Shown: piece after piece, positions 7,986 through 15,675 of the stretch
Layout of the letters: each line of letters begins with the position of its first letter
Numbering within the stretch: position 1 is the stretch's first letter
Notes under the pieces: generated by a model
Database searches by the model: none
What the model was told of the DNA's origin: nothing
The model's input: the letters and a program-made list of their open reading frames with translations, nothing else
NCBI GenBank assembly: GCA_903909415.1
Contig: CAIVVS010000009.1
Span: 1-53,702 of the forward strand
Origin: an uncultured Pseudomonadota bacterium
GTDB lineage: Bacteria > Pseudomonadota > Gammaproteobacteria > Burkholderiales > SG8-39
Reading direction: 5' to 3'
Length of the DNA stretch: 53,702 nucleotides
Made by a program: the position numbers and the translations under genes

Positions 7986-8978
7986 CTAGGCCAGCGCGCC
8001 GCCGCAGCTCGAACCCTGCCCGGCGGTGCAGCCATAGCAATGGTCGCGCACCGCGATCGGCTTGCCCGCCAGGTCCGTGCCGAACAGCTCCGACAGGTGC
8101 ACGCGCGGCACGGCCCGTGAACCGTCCGCCAGCGGCGCCGGCAGCTCCAGCATCTGGTTGAAGTCGCAGTCGTAGGCGTAGCCCTGCCAGTCCACCGACA
8201 GCAGCGAGCGGCACATCACCGACTCGAGGTTGTGCTCGCTGTAGGCGCCGCGCAGCAGGTCCATGTAGCCGTTGAACTGGCCCTTGGAGATCAGCGTCGA
8301 GCCGAAGCGCGCGATCGGCATGTTGGCGAGCACGAACAGCTGGTTGAAGCGGATGCCGAATGCCTCGCCGAGGATGCGCTTGTAGTCGGCTTCCAGCTGC
8401 GCCTGCCCCGGCGGCAGGGACGGGCCCTGCGGGTTGTAGACCAGGTTCAGCACCAGGCCCGAATCCGGCTCGCCGTAGCCCAGCGCGTTCAGCGTGCGTA
8501 TGCCGCGCACGCTCTTGTCGTACACGCCCTTGCCGCGCTGGCGGTCCACCAGTTCCTCGGTGTAACAGGGCAACGAGGCGACTACCTCCACGCGGTTGTC
8601 GGCGAGGAAACGCGCCAGGTCTTCCTGCCCCGGTTCCTCCAGGATGGTCAGGTTGCAGCGGTCGATGACCCGCATGCCGAGGGCACGGGCGCCCAGCACC
8701 AGGCGGCGGAAGTGCGCGTTCAATTCCGGGGCGCCGCCGGTGAGGTCGAGCGTGCCGATGGCGCCCGCGGGCGTCCCGGCGGCGGCGCGCAGGTAGTCCA
8801 GCACCGTATCGACGGTCGCGGCACTCATTTCCTCGGTGCGGTTGGGGCCGGCGTTGACGTGGCAGTGCAGGCAGGTCTGGTTGCAGCGATAGCCCAGGTT
8901 GACCTGCAGGGTCTCGGTGCGCCGGCGGCGGATTGCCGGAAAGCGGTGCATTTGCAGCAGCGGCAGGGTGGCGTGCAT
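7986..8978 (-). CDS. arsS: ArsS-type radical SAM/Cys-rich protein (arsenosugar biosynthesis)
   Basis: Radical SAM enzyme of 330 residues from ATG 8978. The 4Fe-4S/SAM motif is CNQTCLHC (CxxxCxxC) in the block TLQVNLGYRCNQTCLHCHVN. DLTGGAPELN supplies the SAM-binding GGE-like region. The C-terminal Cys-rich tail HCYGCTAGQGSSCGG is the family signature; some relatives use selenocysteine here, but this copy has cysteine. ArsS attaches the 5'-deoxyadenosyl group to dimethylated arsenic on the way to arsenosugars. A GTG at 9017 in frame would add 13 residues; homologues usually begin near xxATLPLL, so ATG 8978 is preferred. No arsM is visible. First gene of the minus-strand operon. Confidence 0.88.
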   Translation of the reverse strand: MHATLPLLQMHRFPAIRRRRTETLQVNLGYRCNQTCLHCHVNAGPNRTEEMSAATVDTVLDYLRAAAGTPAGAIGTLDLTGGAPELNAHFRRLVLGARALGMRVIDRCNLTILEEPGQEDLARFLADNRVEVVASLPCYTEELVDRQRGKGVYDKSVRGIRTLNALGYGEPDSGLVLNLVYNPQGPSLPPGQAQLEADYKRILGEAFGIRFNQLFVLANMPIARFGSTLISKGQFNGYMDLLRGAYSEHNLESVMCRSLLSVDWQGYAYDCDFNQMLELPAPLADGSRAVPRVHLSELFGTDLAGKPIAVRDHCYGCTAGQGSSCGGALA

Positions 8979-9089
8979 GGCGAAAGTTTCCCGTCCCAAT
9001 TCCTGAAAAAGCGACACAGTCCGAACCGACTGCCGGCGACCTCGCTGTCAGTCGCGCAACAGGCGGATTTCCTTACAACCGCCGGATGG

Positions 9090-9731
9090 CTACCAACGCA
9101 ACCACCGCGGGCCGATCACCGCGCCAGCCGCGCCCGGCAGCAGCATGCCCAGCGAATACCAGACCGCGAGGAAGGGCCATTCCATCTCGTCGCAGTGGAT
9201 GGCGTAGGCGGCCGCGCCGATCGCGCCGGCCAGCATGCCCGCGGCAAAGCCGGCGACACCCAACCGGGTCGGGGCGAGCCCAGACAAGACCCACATCGCC
9301 GCGGCGAAAGCCGGAATGGACACCACGGCCACGAAAACGGAACACAGCGCCCAGGACTTCCCGGCCAACAGGGGCAGGCGCTCCGAGGGATTGGCGCCGG
9401 CGAGCACGGCCACGGCGCCCGCGGCAACCACCAGGAACGGCAGCGCCGCCGCCATGGGTGCCCAGCCGATGGCGGATCCCGGCCTGGACAGGCGAACCGC
9501 AATCACCCCGAACGCTGCCGCCACAGCGGCGGGATACGCGAGTTTCATCCAGAACATGGACAACAAGGAAGCTTCCCTGAGGTCCGGCCGCGGTCCTAGC
9601 GTCGCGAGCACCAAGACCAGGGCCCCGATGCCGCCCACCCCCATGCCAATCGTGAAGCGCCGGTTGACCGCCCCGGCCGCTACCGGTTCGACCCCGGTGG
9701 CGAGCATGCGGATCAGGTCGTCGGTTCTCAT
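9090..9731 (-). CDS. DUF1109/NrsF-type membrane anti-sigma factor
   Basis: A 213-residue protein with a short cytoplasmic N-terminus (MRTDDLIRMLATGVEPV) and six predicted membrane segments. HCDEMEWPFLAVWYSLGMLLP near residue 180 is the conserved Cys/Trp block of DUF1109, whose members (for example Caulobacter NrsF) sequester the ECF sigma factor encoded next to them. Its ATG overlaps the sigma gene stop (ATGA), so both are co-translated. By analogy the signal could be metal or oxidative stress; its position beside an arsenic/selenium-related operon agrees with that but does not prove it. Confidence 0.85.
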   Translation of the reverse strand: MRTDDLIRMLATGVEPVAAGAVNRRFTIGMGVGGIGALVLVLATLGPRPDLREASLLSMFWMKLAYPAAVAAAFGVIAVRLSRPGSAIGWAPMAAALPFLVVAAGAVAVLAGANPSERLPLLAGKSWALCSVFVAVVSIPAFAAAMWVLSGLAPTRLGVAGFAAGMLAGAIGAAAYAIHCDEMEWPFLAVWYSLGMLLPGAAGAVIGPRWLRW

Positions 9732-10297
9732 GTTTCCCCCCGGACCTTGGCGGCAAGGGCCTTCAGGCCACGGTGGATGCCGACCTTGACCGCGGACTCG
9801 GACATGCCGGTCAGCCTGGCCGACTCCGCGACGGACAGGCCCTGCAGTTTCACCTGCTGGATGGGAAGGCGCTGCCGGTCGGGCAGCGTCGCCAGCAGCG
9901 TCGCGATGTCACGCCTGGCATCGCCCCCGCCATCCTCGTGCGCCAACGCAGCCTCGGTCTCGTCATCGAATGGCTCGGTGATCCCCACGTACACCGAACG
10001 ACGGCGGAAAAGGTCGATGGTCTTGTAGCGGGCGATCGCGTACACCCAGGCGGTGAAGGGCTGGGCCGGGTCGTAGGTATGGCGCTGGTTGTGGATGGCC
10101 AACATGGTTTCCTGCAGCAGGTCCTCTACGTCGTCGGGAATGGCGCTCAAACGCCTGCGGAAATAGGCCCGCAGGCGTCCTCCCAGTTCCCGCAGCAATG
10201 TTTCGTACGCAGCCGAATCACCGCGCTGGGCCCTGACCATCAGTTCCTGCAATTTGGGTTCAGCGTCCAGAGTGGCGTTGCCTGTAGAAGTTCGCAC
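9728..10297 (-). CDS. ECF sigma-70 factor (NrsF-linked, Caulobacter SigF-like)
   Basis: A 189-residue protein if read from GTG 10297. Region 2 spans about residues 25-95 (YETLLRELGGRLRAYFRRRL, DDVEDLLQETMLAIH, FTAWVYAIARYKTIDLFRR). Region 4 spans about 130-185 (LPDRQRLPIQQVKLQGLSVAESARLTGMSESAVKVGIHRGLK). The GTG start is doubtful: a GTAACC-N16-CGAA promoter-like motif ends inside codons 2-3, and ATG 10240 (residue 20) has an AGGAA just upstream, which would give a 170-residue protein. It forms an operon with the anti-sigma gene downstream. Confidence 0.9.
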   Translation of the reverse strand: MRTSTGNATLDAEPKLQELMVRAQRGDSAAYETLLRELGGRLRAYFRRRLSAIPDDVEDLLQETMLAIHNQRHTYDPAQPFTAWVYAIARYKTIDLFRRRSVYVGITEPFDDETEAALAHEDGGGDARRDIATLLATLPDRQRLPIQQVKLQGLSVAESARLTGMSESAVKVGIHRGLKALAAKVRGET

Positions 10298-10316
10298 CAG
10301 TCATCCGCCCGGTTAC
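10291..10316 (-). promoter_or_regulatory. Candidate autoregulatory ECF promoter (GTAACC-N16-CGAA)
   Basis: On the minus strand GTAACC (10316-10311) is followed after exactly 16 bases by CGAA (10294-10291). This is the -35/-10 pattern I recall for Caulobacter SigF-dependent promoters. It lies immediately before, and partly within, the 5' end of the sigma factor gene as read from GTG 10297. Transcription would start near 10284, which favours translation from ATG 10240. Confidence 0.5.
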
Positions 10317-10555
10317 ACCCGGGCAAAGAAATATTTCCGGGCAGATTGTGGCATGTGGCTGTAACCCCGATTCATGGCCCGGCCATCTCGCATGGTCTGG
10401 GCTGATGCTGCTGCTGGCGCCCGGGGGGCCACTGTCGCTGGGCTGGGATGGGGAACGGAGATACGCTCAGGGCAGCGTGGGCAACGCGCGCAGTCGCAGT
10501 CAGATACCATGCGTGCACAACACCGCACGCAGACAACGCGGGTCAGGAGGAGAGC

Positions 10556-11509
10556 ATGGGGTTTTCGTTTTCGTCCGCGGTGGCGTTTGCCGCGCTGTGG
10601 CTCGTGTCCAACGCGGCATTCAGCCAGGCCTATCCCTCGCGCCCGGTCACCATGCTGTTCCCCTATCCTCCGGGCGGCTTCGACGTCATGGCCCGCGCCT
10701 TCACCGAACCGCTGGGCCGGGCCCTTGGCCAGCAAGTGGTGCTTGTCAATCGCGACGGCGCAGCAGGACGCATCGCCTTCGAGCAACTGGCTGTGGCGAA
10801 GCCCGACGGCTATACCATCGCGTTCTCGCCCGCGGCGCCCCTCACCAGCGTCCCGCACCTGCAGCAGGGCGTACCGTACCGCTACGACAGCTTCTCCTAT
10901 GTCTGCCAGGTGTTCGAGAACACGTTCACCATCTCGGTGCCGGCGAACTCCCGGTTCCAGACGCTTGCCCAGCTAGTGGAGTTCGCCAAGGCGAACCCCG
11001 GCAAGGTGAACTTCGGCCACGCCGGCGTGGGATCGGGTCCGCACCTTGCCGACGAGGGGTTTGCGGAGCAACTCGGCCTGAAGCTCCAGGCCGTCCCTTA
11101 CCGTGGAGGAAACCCGATGCTTGCGGCACTCGCGGCGGGACAGATCGATTTCTCTTCTCCCGGCGTCGCCTCCATCGCGCCCCGCAGGGACATCCGGGTG
11201 CTGGCGCTCTTCTCCGACAAGCGAAGCGCTTTCCTGCCCGACGTGCCCACCGTGAAGGAACTCGGCCTGCCCCCCCTGCAATCCGACCCGCAGGGCATCT
11301 TCACGCCCAAGGGGGTGCCGCCTGAAGTCCTCTCAGCGCTGGAAAATGCGTGCAAGGCTGCATCGGAATCAACGGCGTTCCGGTCGTTTTCCGAACGGCT
11401 TTACCAGAGCGTCGAGTTCCTGCCGGGCAATGACCTGTTCCGCAGGCACGCAGCGGACTCGACCGCCAAGGAATCCCTGATCCGCCGGCTCAACCTGCGC
11501 GCCGATTGA
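10556..11509 (+). CDS. Bug/TctC-family tripartite tricarboxylate transporter receptor
   Basis: A 317-residue periplasmic binding protein. It has an N-terminal signal peptide (VAFAALWLVSNAAFSQA), then YPSRPVTMLFPYPPGGFDVMAR, the ligand-loop block of Bug proteins, and a second loop NFGHAGVGSGPHL. ATG 10556 is chosen because it follows AGGAGGAGAGC at good spacing and directly precedes the signal peptide. Bug receptors bind carboxylates or amides, usually with no linked permease. It is followed 55 bp later by a second Bug gene and then a YciI-like gene. The ligand cannot be deduced. Confidence 0.88.
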   Translation: MGFSFSSAVAFAALWLVSNAAFSQAYPSRPVTMLFPYPPGGFDVMARAFTEPLGRALGQQVVLVNRDGAAGRIAFEQLAVAKPDGYTIAFSPAAPLTSVPHLQQGVPYRYDSFSYVCQVFENTFTISVPANSRFQTLAQLVEFAKANPGKVNFGHAGVGSGPHLADEGFAEQLGLKLQAVPYRGGNPMLAALAAGQIDFSSPGVASIAPRRDIRVLALFSDKRSAFLPDVPTVKELGLPPLQSDPQGIFTPKGVPPEVLSALENACKAASESTAFRSFSERLYQSVEFLPGNDLFRRHAADSTAKESLIRRLNLRAD

Positions 11510-11564
11510 GCCGGCGGCCAACCATGCAAGGACATGCCCGCACCCAAAAGAGGGAGAAGAAACC

Positions 11565-12542
11565 ATGAATTGGCAACGACCACATCTGGCCGCAGCATTG
11601 CTGGCCTTCGCGCTGCTGGCAAACGGCGCGCACGCCCAGGAAGGAGGCGCCTATCCCGCGCGTCCGTTGAAATTCATGATCGGCTTCGGCCCGGGCGGAA
11701 GCACGGACCTGATGTCCCGCATGTTCGCGCAGAAGCTCGCGGAGCGGCTGGGACAGGTCGTCGTTCCCGAACTCAAGACCGGCGCCTCGGGCACGATCGC
11801 CAGCGACGCCGTGGCCAAGGCGCCGCCGGACGGGCTTACATTGATCATGCTCACCGGCGCGCATCCCGTCGTGGGGGTGATGATGCGCAAGCTCCCCCAC
11901 GACCCGGTGAAGGACTTCGCCATGGTGTCGACCGTGGTCGCCTACCCCGTCGCGATCGTGGTGCCGGCAACCTCCCCACACAAGACCATCGAGGAGCTGC
12001 TGGCTGCCGCGCGATCGGCGCCGCGCTCCATCAGCTTCGCATCGGTCGGAAACGGCAGTGGCCAGCACCTGATCGGCGAATGGATCGGCGCTGAAGCCGG
12101 CCTGGAGTTCCTCCACGTGCCGTTCCGCGGCGCCCCCGCCGCGCTGACCGAACTGCTGGCCGGCAGGGTCGACATGATGATCGACACGATGACCAGTGCC
12201 TATCCGCAGGTCAAGGCGGGCAAGACTCGGGCGCTCGCGCTGACAACGCGCAATGGCTCGCGCTTCCTGCCCGATGTACCGTCCATATCCCGCGTGCTGC
12301 CCGGCGTCGACTTCGCCTCCTGGGCCGGCATCGCGACAACCGGCGGCACACCACGCCCTGTCGTCGATCGGCTGAACCGGGAACTGCAGTCGATCCTCAA
12401 GCTCCCCGAGGTCACCTCCCAGCTCGACGCGCTCGGGGGCGAGCCGAACCCGTCCACGCCGGAAGCGATGCAGCAACTCGTGGCAAGCGAGATGGCGCGC
12501 TGGACCAAGGTGGTTGCAGACCGCAAGATCGAACGCCAGTAA
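11565..12542 (+). CDS. Bug/TctC-family tripartite tricarboxylate transporter receptor
   Basis: A 325-residue binding protein. The signal peptide (LAAALLAFALLANGAHAQ) is followed by YPARPLKFMIGFGPGGSTDLMSR. SFASVGNGSGQHLIGEW and HVPFRGAPAALTELLAGRVDMM are the standard Bug ligand loops, and LPDVPSISRVLPGVDF is the conserved hinge. AGAGGGAGAAG upstream supports ATG 11565. It is 55 bp after a related but clearly divergent Bug gene, so the pair looks like an old duplication rather than a recent one. Confidence 0.9.
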   Translation: MNWQRPHLAAALLAFALLANGAHAQEGGAYPARPLKFMIGFGPGGSTDLMSRMFAQKLAERLGQVVVPELKTGASGTIASDAVAKAPPDGLTLIMLTGAHPVVGVMMRKLPHDPVKDFAMVSTVVAYPVAIVVPATSPHKTIEELLAAARSAPRSISFASVGNGSGQHLIGEWIGAEAGLEFLHVPFRGAPAALTELLAGRVDMMIDTMTSAYPQVKAGKTRALALTTRNGSRFLPDVPSISRVLPGVDFASWAGIATTGGTPRPVVDRLNRELQSILKLPEVTSQLDALGGEPNPSTPEAMQQLVASEMARWTKVVADRKIERQ

Positions 12543-12561
12543 GGGCAAACAGGAGAACGGC

Positions 12562-12954
12562 ATGGACGAGGCAACCAGGCAACGGCTGGAGGCGAGGCGG
12601 GCGCGGCTGATGCGCAAGCAGTTCTACATCATTACCATGCAGGCCAAGCCGATGGCTGATCCGCTCGCAGGGCTGGCGCCGGTGCTCACCGAGCACCTGG
12701 ATTTCATCGACGACCTCGAGGCCAGGGGCGTGCTCTTCGGGGCCGGCCCGTTTCGGCACGAGGACGGGAACTGGGACGGGAGCGGCATGGCCATCGTCCG
12801 CGCCGCCTCGATCGAGGAGGCACGGACGATCGCGGAATCCGAGCCCTTCCATCGGGCCGGCTTGCGGACCAACACCGTGAAAGGCTGGCAGCTCAATGAA
12901 GGTTCATTCACCGTGCGGGTGCGCTACTCGGCACGCGAATTCGCCATCGAGTAG
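12562..12954 (+). CDS. YciI-like protein
   Basis: A 130-residue protein of the YciI fold (ferredoxin-like alpha/beta). It contains KQFYIITMQAKP, the block HLDFIDDLEARGVLFGAGPF with the conserved His-Asp pair of the family, and DGSGMAIVRAASIEEARTIAESEPFHRAGL. AGGAGAACGGC gives a good ribosome site for ATG 12562. It lies 19 bp after the second Bug gene, so it is probably co-transcribed. YciI proteins are thought to be small enzymes or binding modules, some with dehydrochlorinase-like activity; no substrate is evident. A short N-terminal Arg-rich helix precedes the domain. Confidence 0.82.
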   Translation: MDEATRQRLEARRARLMRKQFYIITMQAKPMADPLAGLAPVLTEHLDFIDDLEARGVLFGAGPFRHEDGNWDGSGMAIVRAASIEEARTIAESEPFHRAGLRTNTVKGWQLNEGSFTVRVRYSAREFAIE

Positions 12955-12962
12955 GCCCGGCC

Positions 12963-12988
12963 CCCGCAGTACCGCCCCTGACTGCGGG
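12963..12988. terminator. Inverted repeat between convergent genes
   Basis: CCCGCAGT (12963-12970) and ACTGCGGG (12981-12988) form a perfect 8-bp stem with a 10-base loop in the 39-bp space between the converging YciI and DUF3047 genes. There is no T-run on either side, so it is only a possible bidirectional terminator. Confidence 0.4.
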
Positions 12989-12993
12989 AACCT

Positions 12994-13722
12994 TCACTTG
13001 CGGGCAAGGCTGATCCTGGAAAAGTAGGCGACGCTGCTGGCGCCCGTGGCATCGGTGTCGCAGAAAAGCGCCACGTCGACGAGCCGCGCGCCGGCCGGGT
13101 CGCCCCAGGACTTCCGGTACAGCGCGCGCAGGTCGACGCTCTCGTCGAACCATCGGCCCACGTTCGCGTCGCCGCCGCGCGCCACGTAGTGCGGGAACGG
13201 CGAGCGGGAGAATGGCGAGTCCAGGTACTTCCAGTCACCGGCGCCGAGGCGGCGGTTTCCCCAGATGATTTCCATGGCGTGCTCCTCGCCGCTCGCCGAC
13301 CGGAACTTCAGGTAGAGCCGGGCCGGATGGTCATCCCCGGCGCGCGTGGTCTCGTCCACGTCGCTGGCAACCGCCCGCTCGACCAGCCAGCCCCAGCGCA
13401 GGAACGGGTAGTCGTCCACAGGCAGGTCGGTGCGCCGGAACAGCATCGAGCCACCGCCTTCGGTAGCCAGGCGTATGGCTTGCCGGCCCTCCTTGGGCCC
13501 GAAGCGGGCCTGCATCGGCGGCGTACGGAAGAACGTCCGGTGCCACCATCCCTCGGGCAGGGCGTCCAAGCGAAGCGCCTGGTCGAAGGACATCACGGTC
13601 ACCGTGGGCGTCCCGTCCGCAAGCACGGGGTTGGCCCGCGTGCCCCCCTGGCAGGCGGCCAGCGCCAAAACCACCGCCGCCGCCGCGGCTGTCATCCCCA
13701 GCCCGCCGCGCCAGGCCCTCAC
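12994..13722 (-). CDS. DUF3047 lipoprotein
   Basis: A 242-residue protein. The N-terminal segment ends in a lipobox-like LALAACQGG, so it is probably lipid-anchored in the periplasm. The rest matches DUF3047: MSFDQALRLDALPEGWWHRTF, DDYPFLRWGWLVER, HPARLYLKF, IIWGNRRLGAG and a final VALFCDTDATG, a jelly-roll-like carbohydrate-binding-type fold of unknown function. GTG at 13722 overlaps the stop of the AhpD-like gene (GTGA). No pathway link is visible. Confidence 0.82.
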   Translation of the reverse strand: MRAWRGGLGMTAAAAAVVLALAACQGGTRANPVLADGTPTVTVMSFDQALRLDALPEGWWHRTFFRTPPMQARFGPKEGRQAIRLATEGGGSMLFRRTDLPVDDYPFLRWGWLVERAVASDVDETTRAGDDHPARLYLKFRSASGEEHAMEIIWGNRRLGAGDWKYLDSPFSRSPFPHYVARGGDANVGRWFDESVDLRALYRKSWGDPAGARLVDVALFCDTDATGASSVAYFSRISLARK

Positions 13723-14333
13723 CGGGCGTGCTTGCCCGGCGTCCAGCCTTGCCCGGCGAGGAACTTCTCGCCGAACTCGATCGGCTCGTCCTCGAGCGGC
13801 GTGGCCATGGTGTCGTTGAACCGGTTGAGGAAGCCGAACATCGAGATCAGCGCCACGATCTCCACGATCTGGCCCTCGCTCCAGTGTTCGCGCAACCGGG
13901 CGAACAGTTCGTCGGTCACGTCATTCGGCACGGACGCCGCCGCCAGCGCGACGTCCAGCGCGACGCGCTCGGCCTCGCTGTAGTGCGGGCTGCTGCGGTA
14001 GTTCCAGACGTCCGCGACCTTGGCCTCGTCCACGCCGAAAATCAGCGCCCCGCCGCCGGTGTGCGCCATGCAGTAGAGGCAGCCCGAGGCGCGGCTCGCC
14101 ACGAATGCCAGCAGGCGCTTGAAGCCGCGGTCCACCTCGCCGTCCGCGGCCCAGACCGCGGCCGACAGCGCGGCGAATCCCTGCACGATCTTCGGGCGGC
14201 GCTGCATGATCAAAAAGCTGTTCGGGATGAACCCGAGGTTCTTGCGCGATGTCTCGAAGACCGCCGCAAGTTCGGGCGAGTGGCTCGCCGGCAGGGGTTC
14301 CAAGCGCGGGTTGGGCATGCCTTTGTTGTTCAA
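13719..14333 (-). CDS. AhpD-like/carboxymuconolactone decarboxylase family protein
   Basis: About 204 residues. GCLYCMAHTGGGALIFG near residue 80 holds the CxxC and downstream His of peroxidase-type AhpD-like proteins. LGFIPNSFLIMQRRPKIVQGF and EGQIVEIVALISMFGFLNRFND are the other family blocks. The start is not obvious: ATG 14318 has a poorly spaced AAAGG, whereas TTG 14333 has GAGGAGAG about seven bases upstream and is preferred here. It probably reduces peroxides using a thiol relay, in the cytoplasm. The DUF3047 lipoprotein gene follows with a 4-bp overlap. Confidence 0.85.
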   Translation of the reverse strand: MNNKGMPNPRLEPLPASHSPELAAVFETSRKNLGFIPNSFLIMQRRPKIVQGFAALSAAVWAADGEVDRGFKRLLAFVASRASGCLYCMAHTGGGALIFGVDEAKVADVWNYRSSPHYSEAERVALDVALAAASVPNDVTDELFARLREHWSEGQIVEIVALISMFGFLNRFNDTMATPLEDEPIEFGEKFLAGQGWTPGKHAR

Positions 14334-14493
14334 TCTTCTCTCCTCGGTTTCGCTGGGCGGTGGAAGGTCGGTAGGGCCGGCGCGCCGGGCAAGGCTCGCT
14401 GAGATTGCCCGGAACACGCATGTTATATTCGTTCGGCCTTACAAAATCTCTTTCTAATTCATCCACTTCCATCGTTTCCGGGCAATTTTCGAC

Positions 14494-15057
14494 ATGGGCC
14501 ACCGACTCTCGAAGATCACCACGCGCACCGGCGATGCAGGCGAGACCGGCCTGGGGGACGGCAGCCGCGTCGGCAAGGACCACGCCCGCGTGACCGCGAT
14601 GGGCGACGTGGACGAACTCAACTCCACGCTCGGCCTGCTGCTCACCGAGGACCTGTCAGACGCGCTGCGCGCCGAGCTGCTCACCATCCAGCACGACCTG
14701 TTCGACCTGGGCGGCGAGCTGTCCATCCCGGGATACGAGATGGTCAAGGAAGCCCAGGTCGAACGCCTGGAGGCGCTGACCGAGAAGCTGAATGCCGAAC
14801 TCGCGCCGCTCAAGGAGTTCATCCTTCCGGGCGGCACCCGTAGCGCATCGATCGCCCATGTCGCGCGCACCGTGTGCCGGCGCGCCGAGCGCTCGGTGGT
14901 GGCGCTGATGCACGCCGACCCGAAGCCGGGCGCGGTGACGGACGCGGCGCGCGTCTACCTGAACCGGCTCTCGGACCTGATGTTCGTCCTCGCGCGCACC
15001 CTGAACCGGGTGGACGGCAGCGGCGACGTGCTCTGGCAGAAGGGCCGCGCGCGCTGA
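14494..15057 (+). CDS. ATP:cob(I)alamin adenosyltransferase, PduO type
   Basis: A 187-residue enzyme that adenosylates cob(I)alamin to give coenzyme B12. The N-terminal ATP-binding signature is ITTRTGDAGETGLGDGSRV. The central DELNSTLG and VCRRAERSVVAL blocks carry the conserved Asp and Arg residues, and AARVYLNRLSDLMFVLAR is the C-terminal helix. Length is normal for the family. Its TGA overlaps the ATG of the ECF sigma gene (TGATG), which is an unusual partner. No cobalamin riboswitch is recognisable in the 160 bp upstream. Confidence 0.92.
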   Translation: MGHRLSKITTRTGDAGETGLGDGSRVGKDHARVTAMGDVDELNSTLGLLLTEDLSDALRAELLTIQHDLFDLGGELSIPGYEMVKEAQVERLEALTEKLNAELAPLKEFILPGGTRSASIAHVARTVCRRAERSVVALMHADPKPGAVTDAARVYLNRLSDLMFVLARTLNRVDGSGDVLWQKGRAR

Positions 15058-15659
15058 TGGCGGCCCGCCCCGCCCCCACTGCGGCGCAGGCGGAGGCGCG
15101 CGAGGCGCAGGCGCGCCTGCTGGCGGCCTGCGGCCGGCGCGACCGGGATGCTTTCGAGAAGCTGTACCGGGCCAGTTCCGCGAAACTGTTTGGCGTCGCG
15201 CTGCGTATATTGAAGCGTGATGACTGGGCCGAAGAGGTCCTACAGGACTGTTTCGTGAGCATATGGAACCACGCGGCCGGCTACGACCCGGCCACGGCCG
15301 CCCCCATGACCTGGATGACCGCCATCGTGCGCAACCGCTGCCTGGACTGGCTGCGCCGCCCGCGTCCGGAGGTGGTGCTGCAGGGACGAGAGGAGGACGA
15401 CGCCGACCCGCTGGAGAACATCGCCTCCGGGGACGAGGGCCCGCTGGAGCTGCTGGCGCGCGCCACCGAGTCGCGCGCCATCGCCGGCTGCATGGGCCAG
15501 CTGGAGGGCAAGCAGCGCCAGGCGGTGATGCTGGCCTTCTTCGACGGCATGTCGCATTCCGAGCTGGCCGAGCACATGAAGCAGCCGCTGGGCACGGTGA
15601 AGACCTGGGTGCGGCGCGCCCTGATCCAGCTGAAGGGTTGCCTGGGGGCCGCGGCCTGA
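15057..15659 (+). CDS. ECF RNA polymerase sigma factor (RpoE-like)
   Basis: A 200-residue sigma factor. Region 2 is about residues 25-95 (AFEKLYRASSAKLFGVALRIL, DWAEEVLQDCFVSIWNHA, MTWMTAIVRNRCLDWLRR). After an acidic linker, region 4 is about 140-195 (LEGKQRQAVMLAFFDGMSHSELAEHMKQPLGTVKTWVRRAL). The start ATG shares one base with the stop of the adenosyltransferase gene. The RskA-like gene 16 bp downstream is the cognate anti-sigma factor. This pairing resembles SigK/RskA-type modules, distinct from the NrsF-type pair at 9.1-10.3 kb. Confidence 0.92.
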   Translation: MAARPAPTAAQAEAREAQARLLAACGRRDRDAFEKLYRASSAKLFGVALRILKRDDWAEEVLQDCFVSIWNHAAGYDPATAAPMTWMTAIVRNRCLDWLRRPRPEVVLQGREEDDADPLENIASGDEGPLELLARATESRAIAGCMGQLEGKQRQAVMLAFFDGMSHSELAEHMKQPLGTVKTWVRRALIQLKGCLGAAA

Positions 15660-15675
15660 GCCGCCCGGGACACGC

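Noticed and set aside
7986..8978. Selenocysteine in the ArsS-type protein
   Set aside because: The C-terminal position that is selenocysteine in some relatives is encoded as Cys here, and no in-frame TGA is needed to complete the protein.
10328..10337. GAAATATTTC palindrome upstream of the ECF sigma gene as an operator
   Set aside because: Only ten AT-rich bases, no second copy seen and no linked regulator; it may simply be an AT-rich promoter region.
10361..10386. Second GTAACC facing the Bug receptor gene as an ECF promoter
   Set aside because: No CGAA at 15-17 bases downstream on the plus strand.
14334..14493. Cobalamin riboswitch before the adenosyltransferase gene
   Set aside because: The 160-bp region is too short and shows no B12-box-like conserved sequence.
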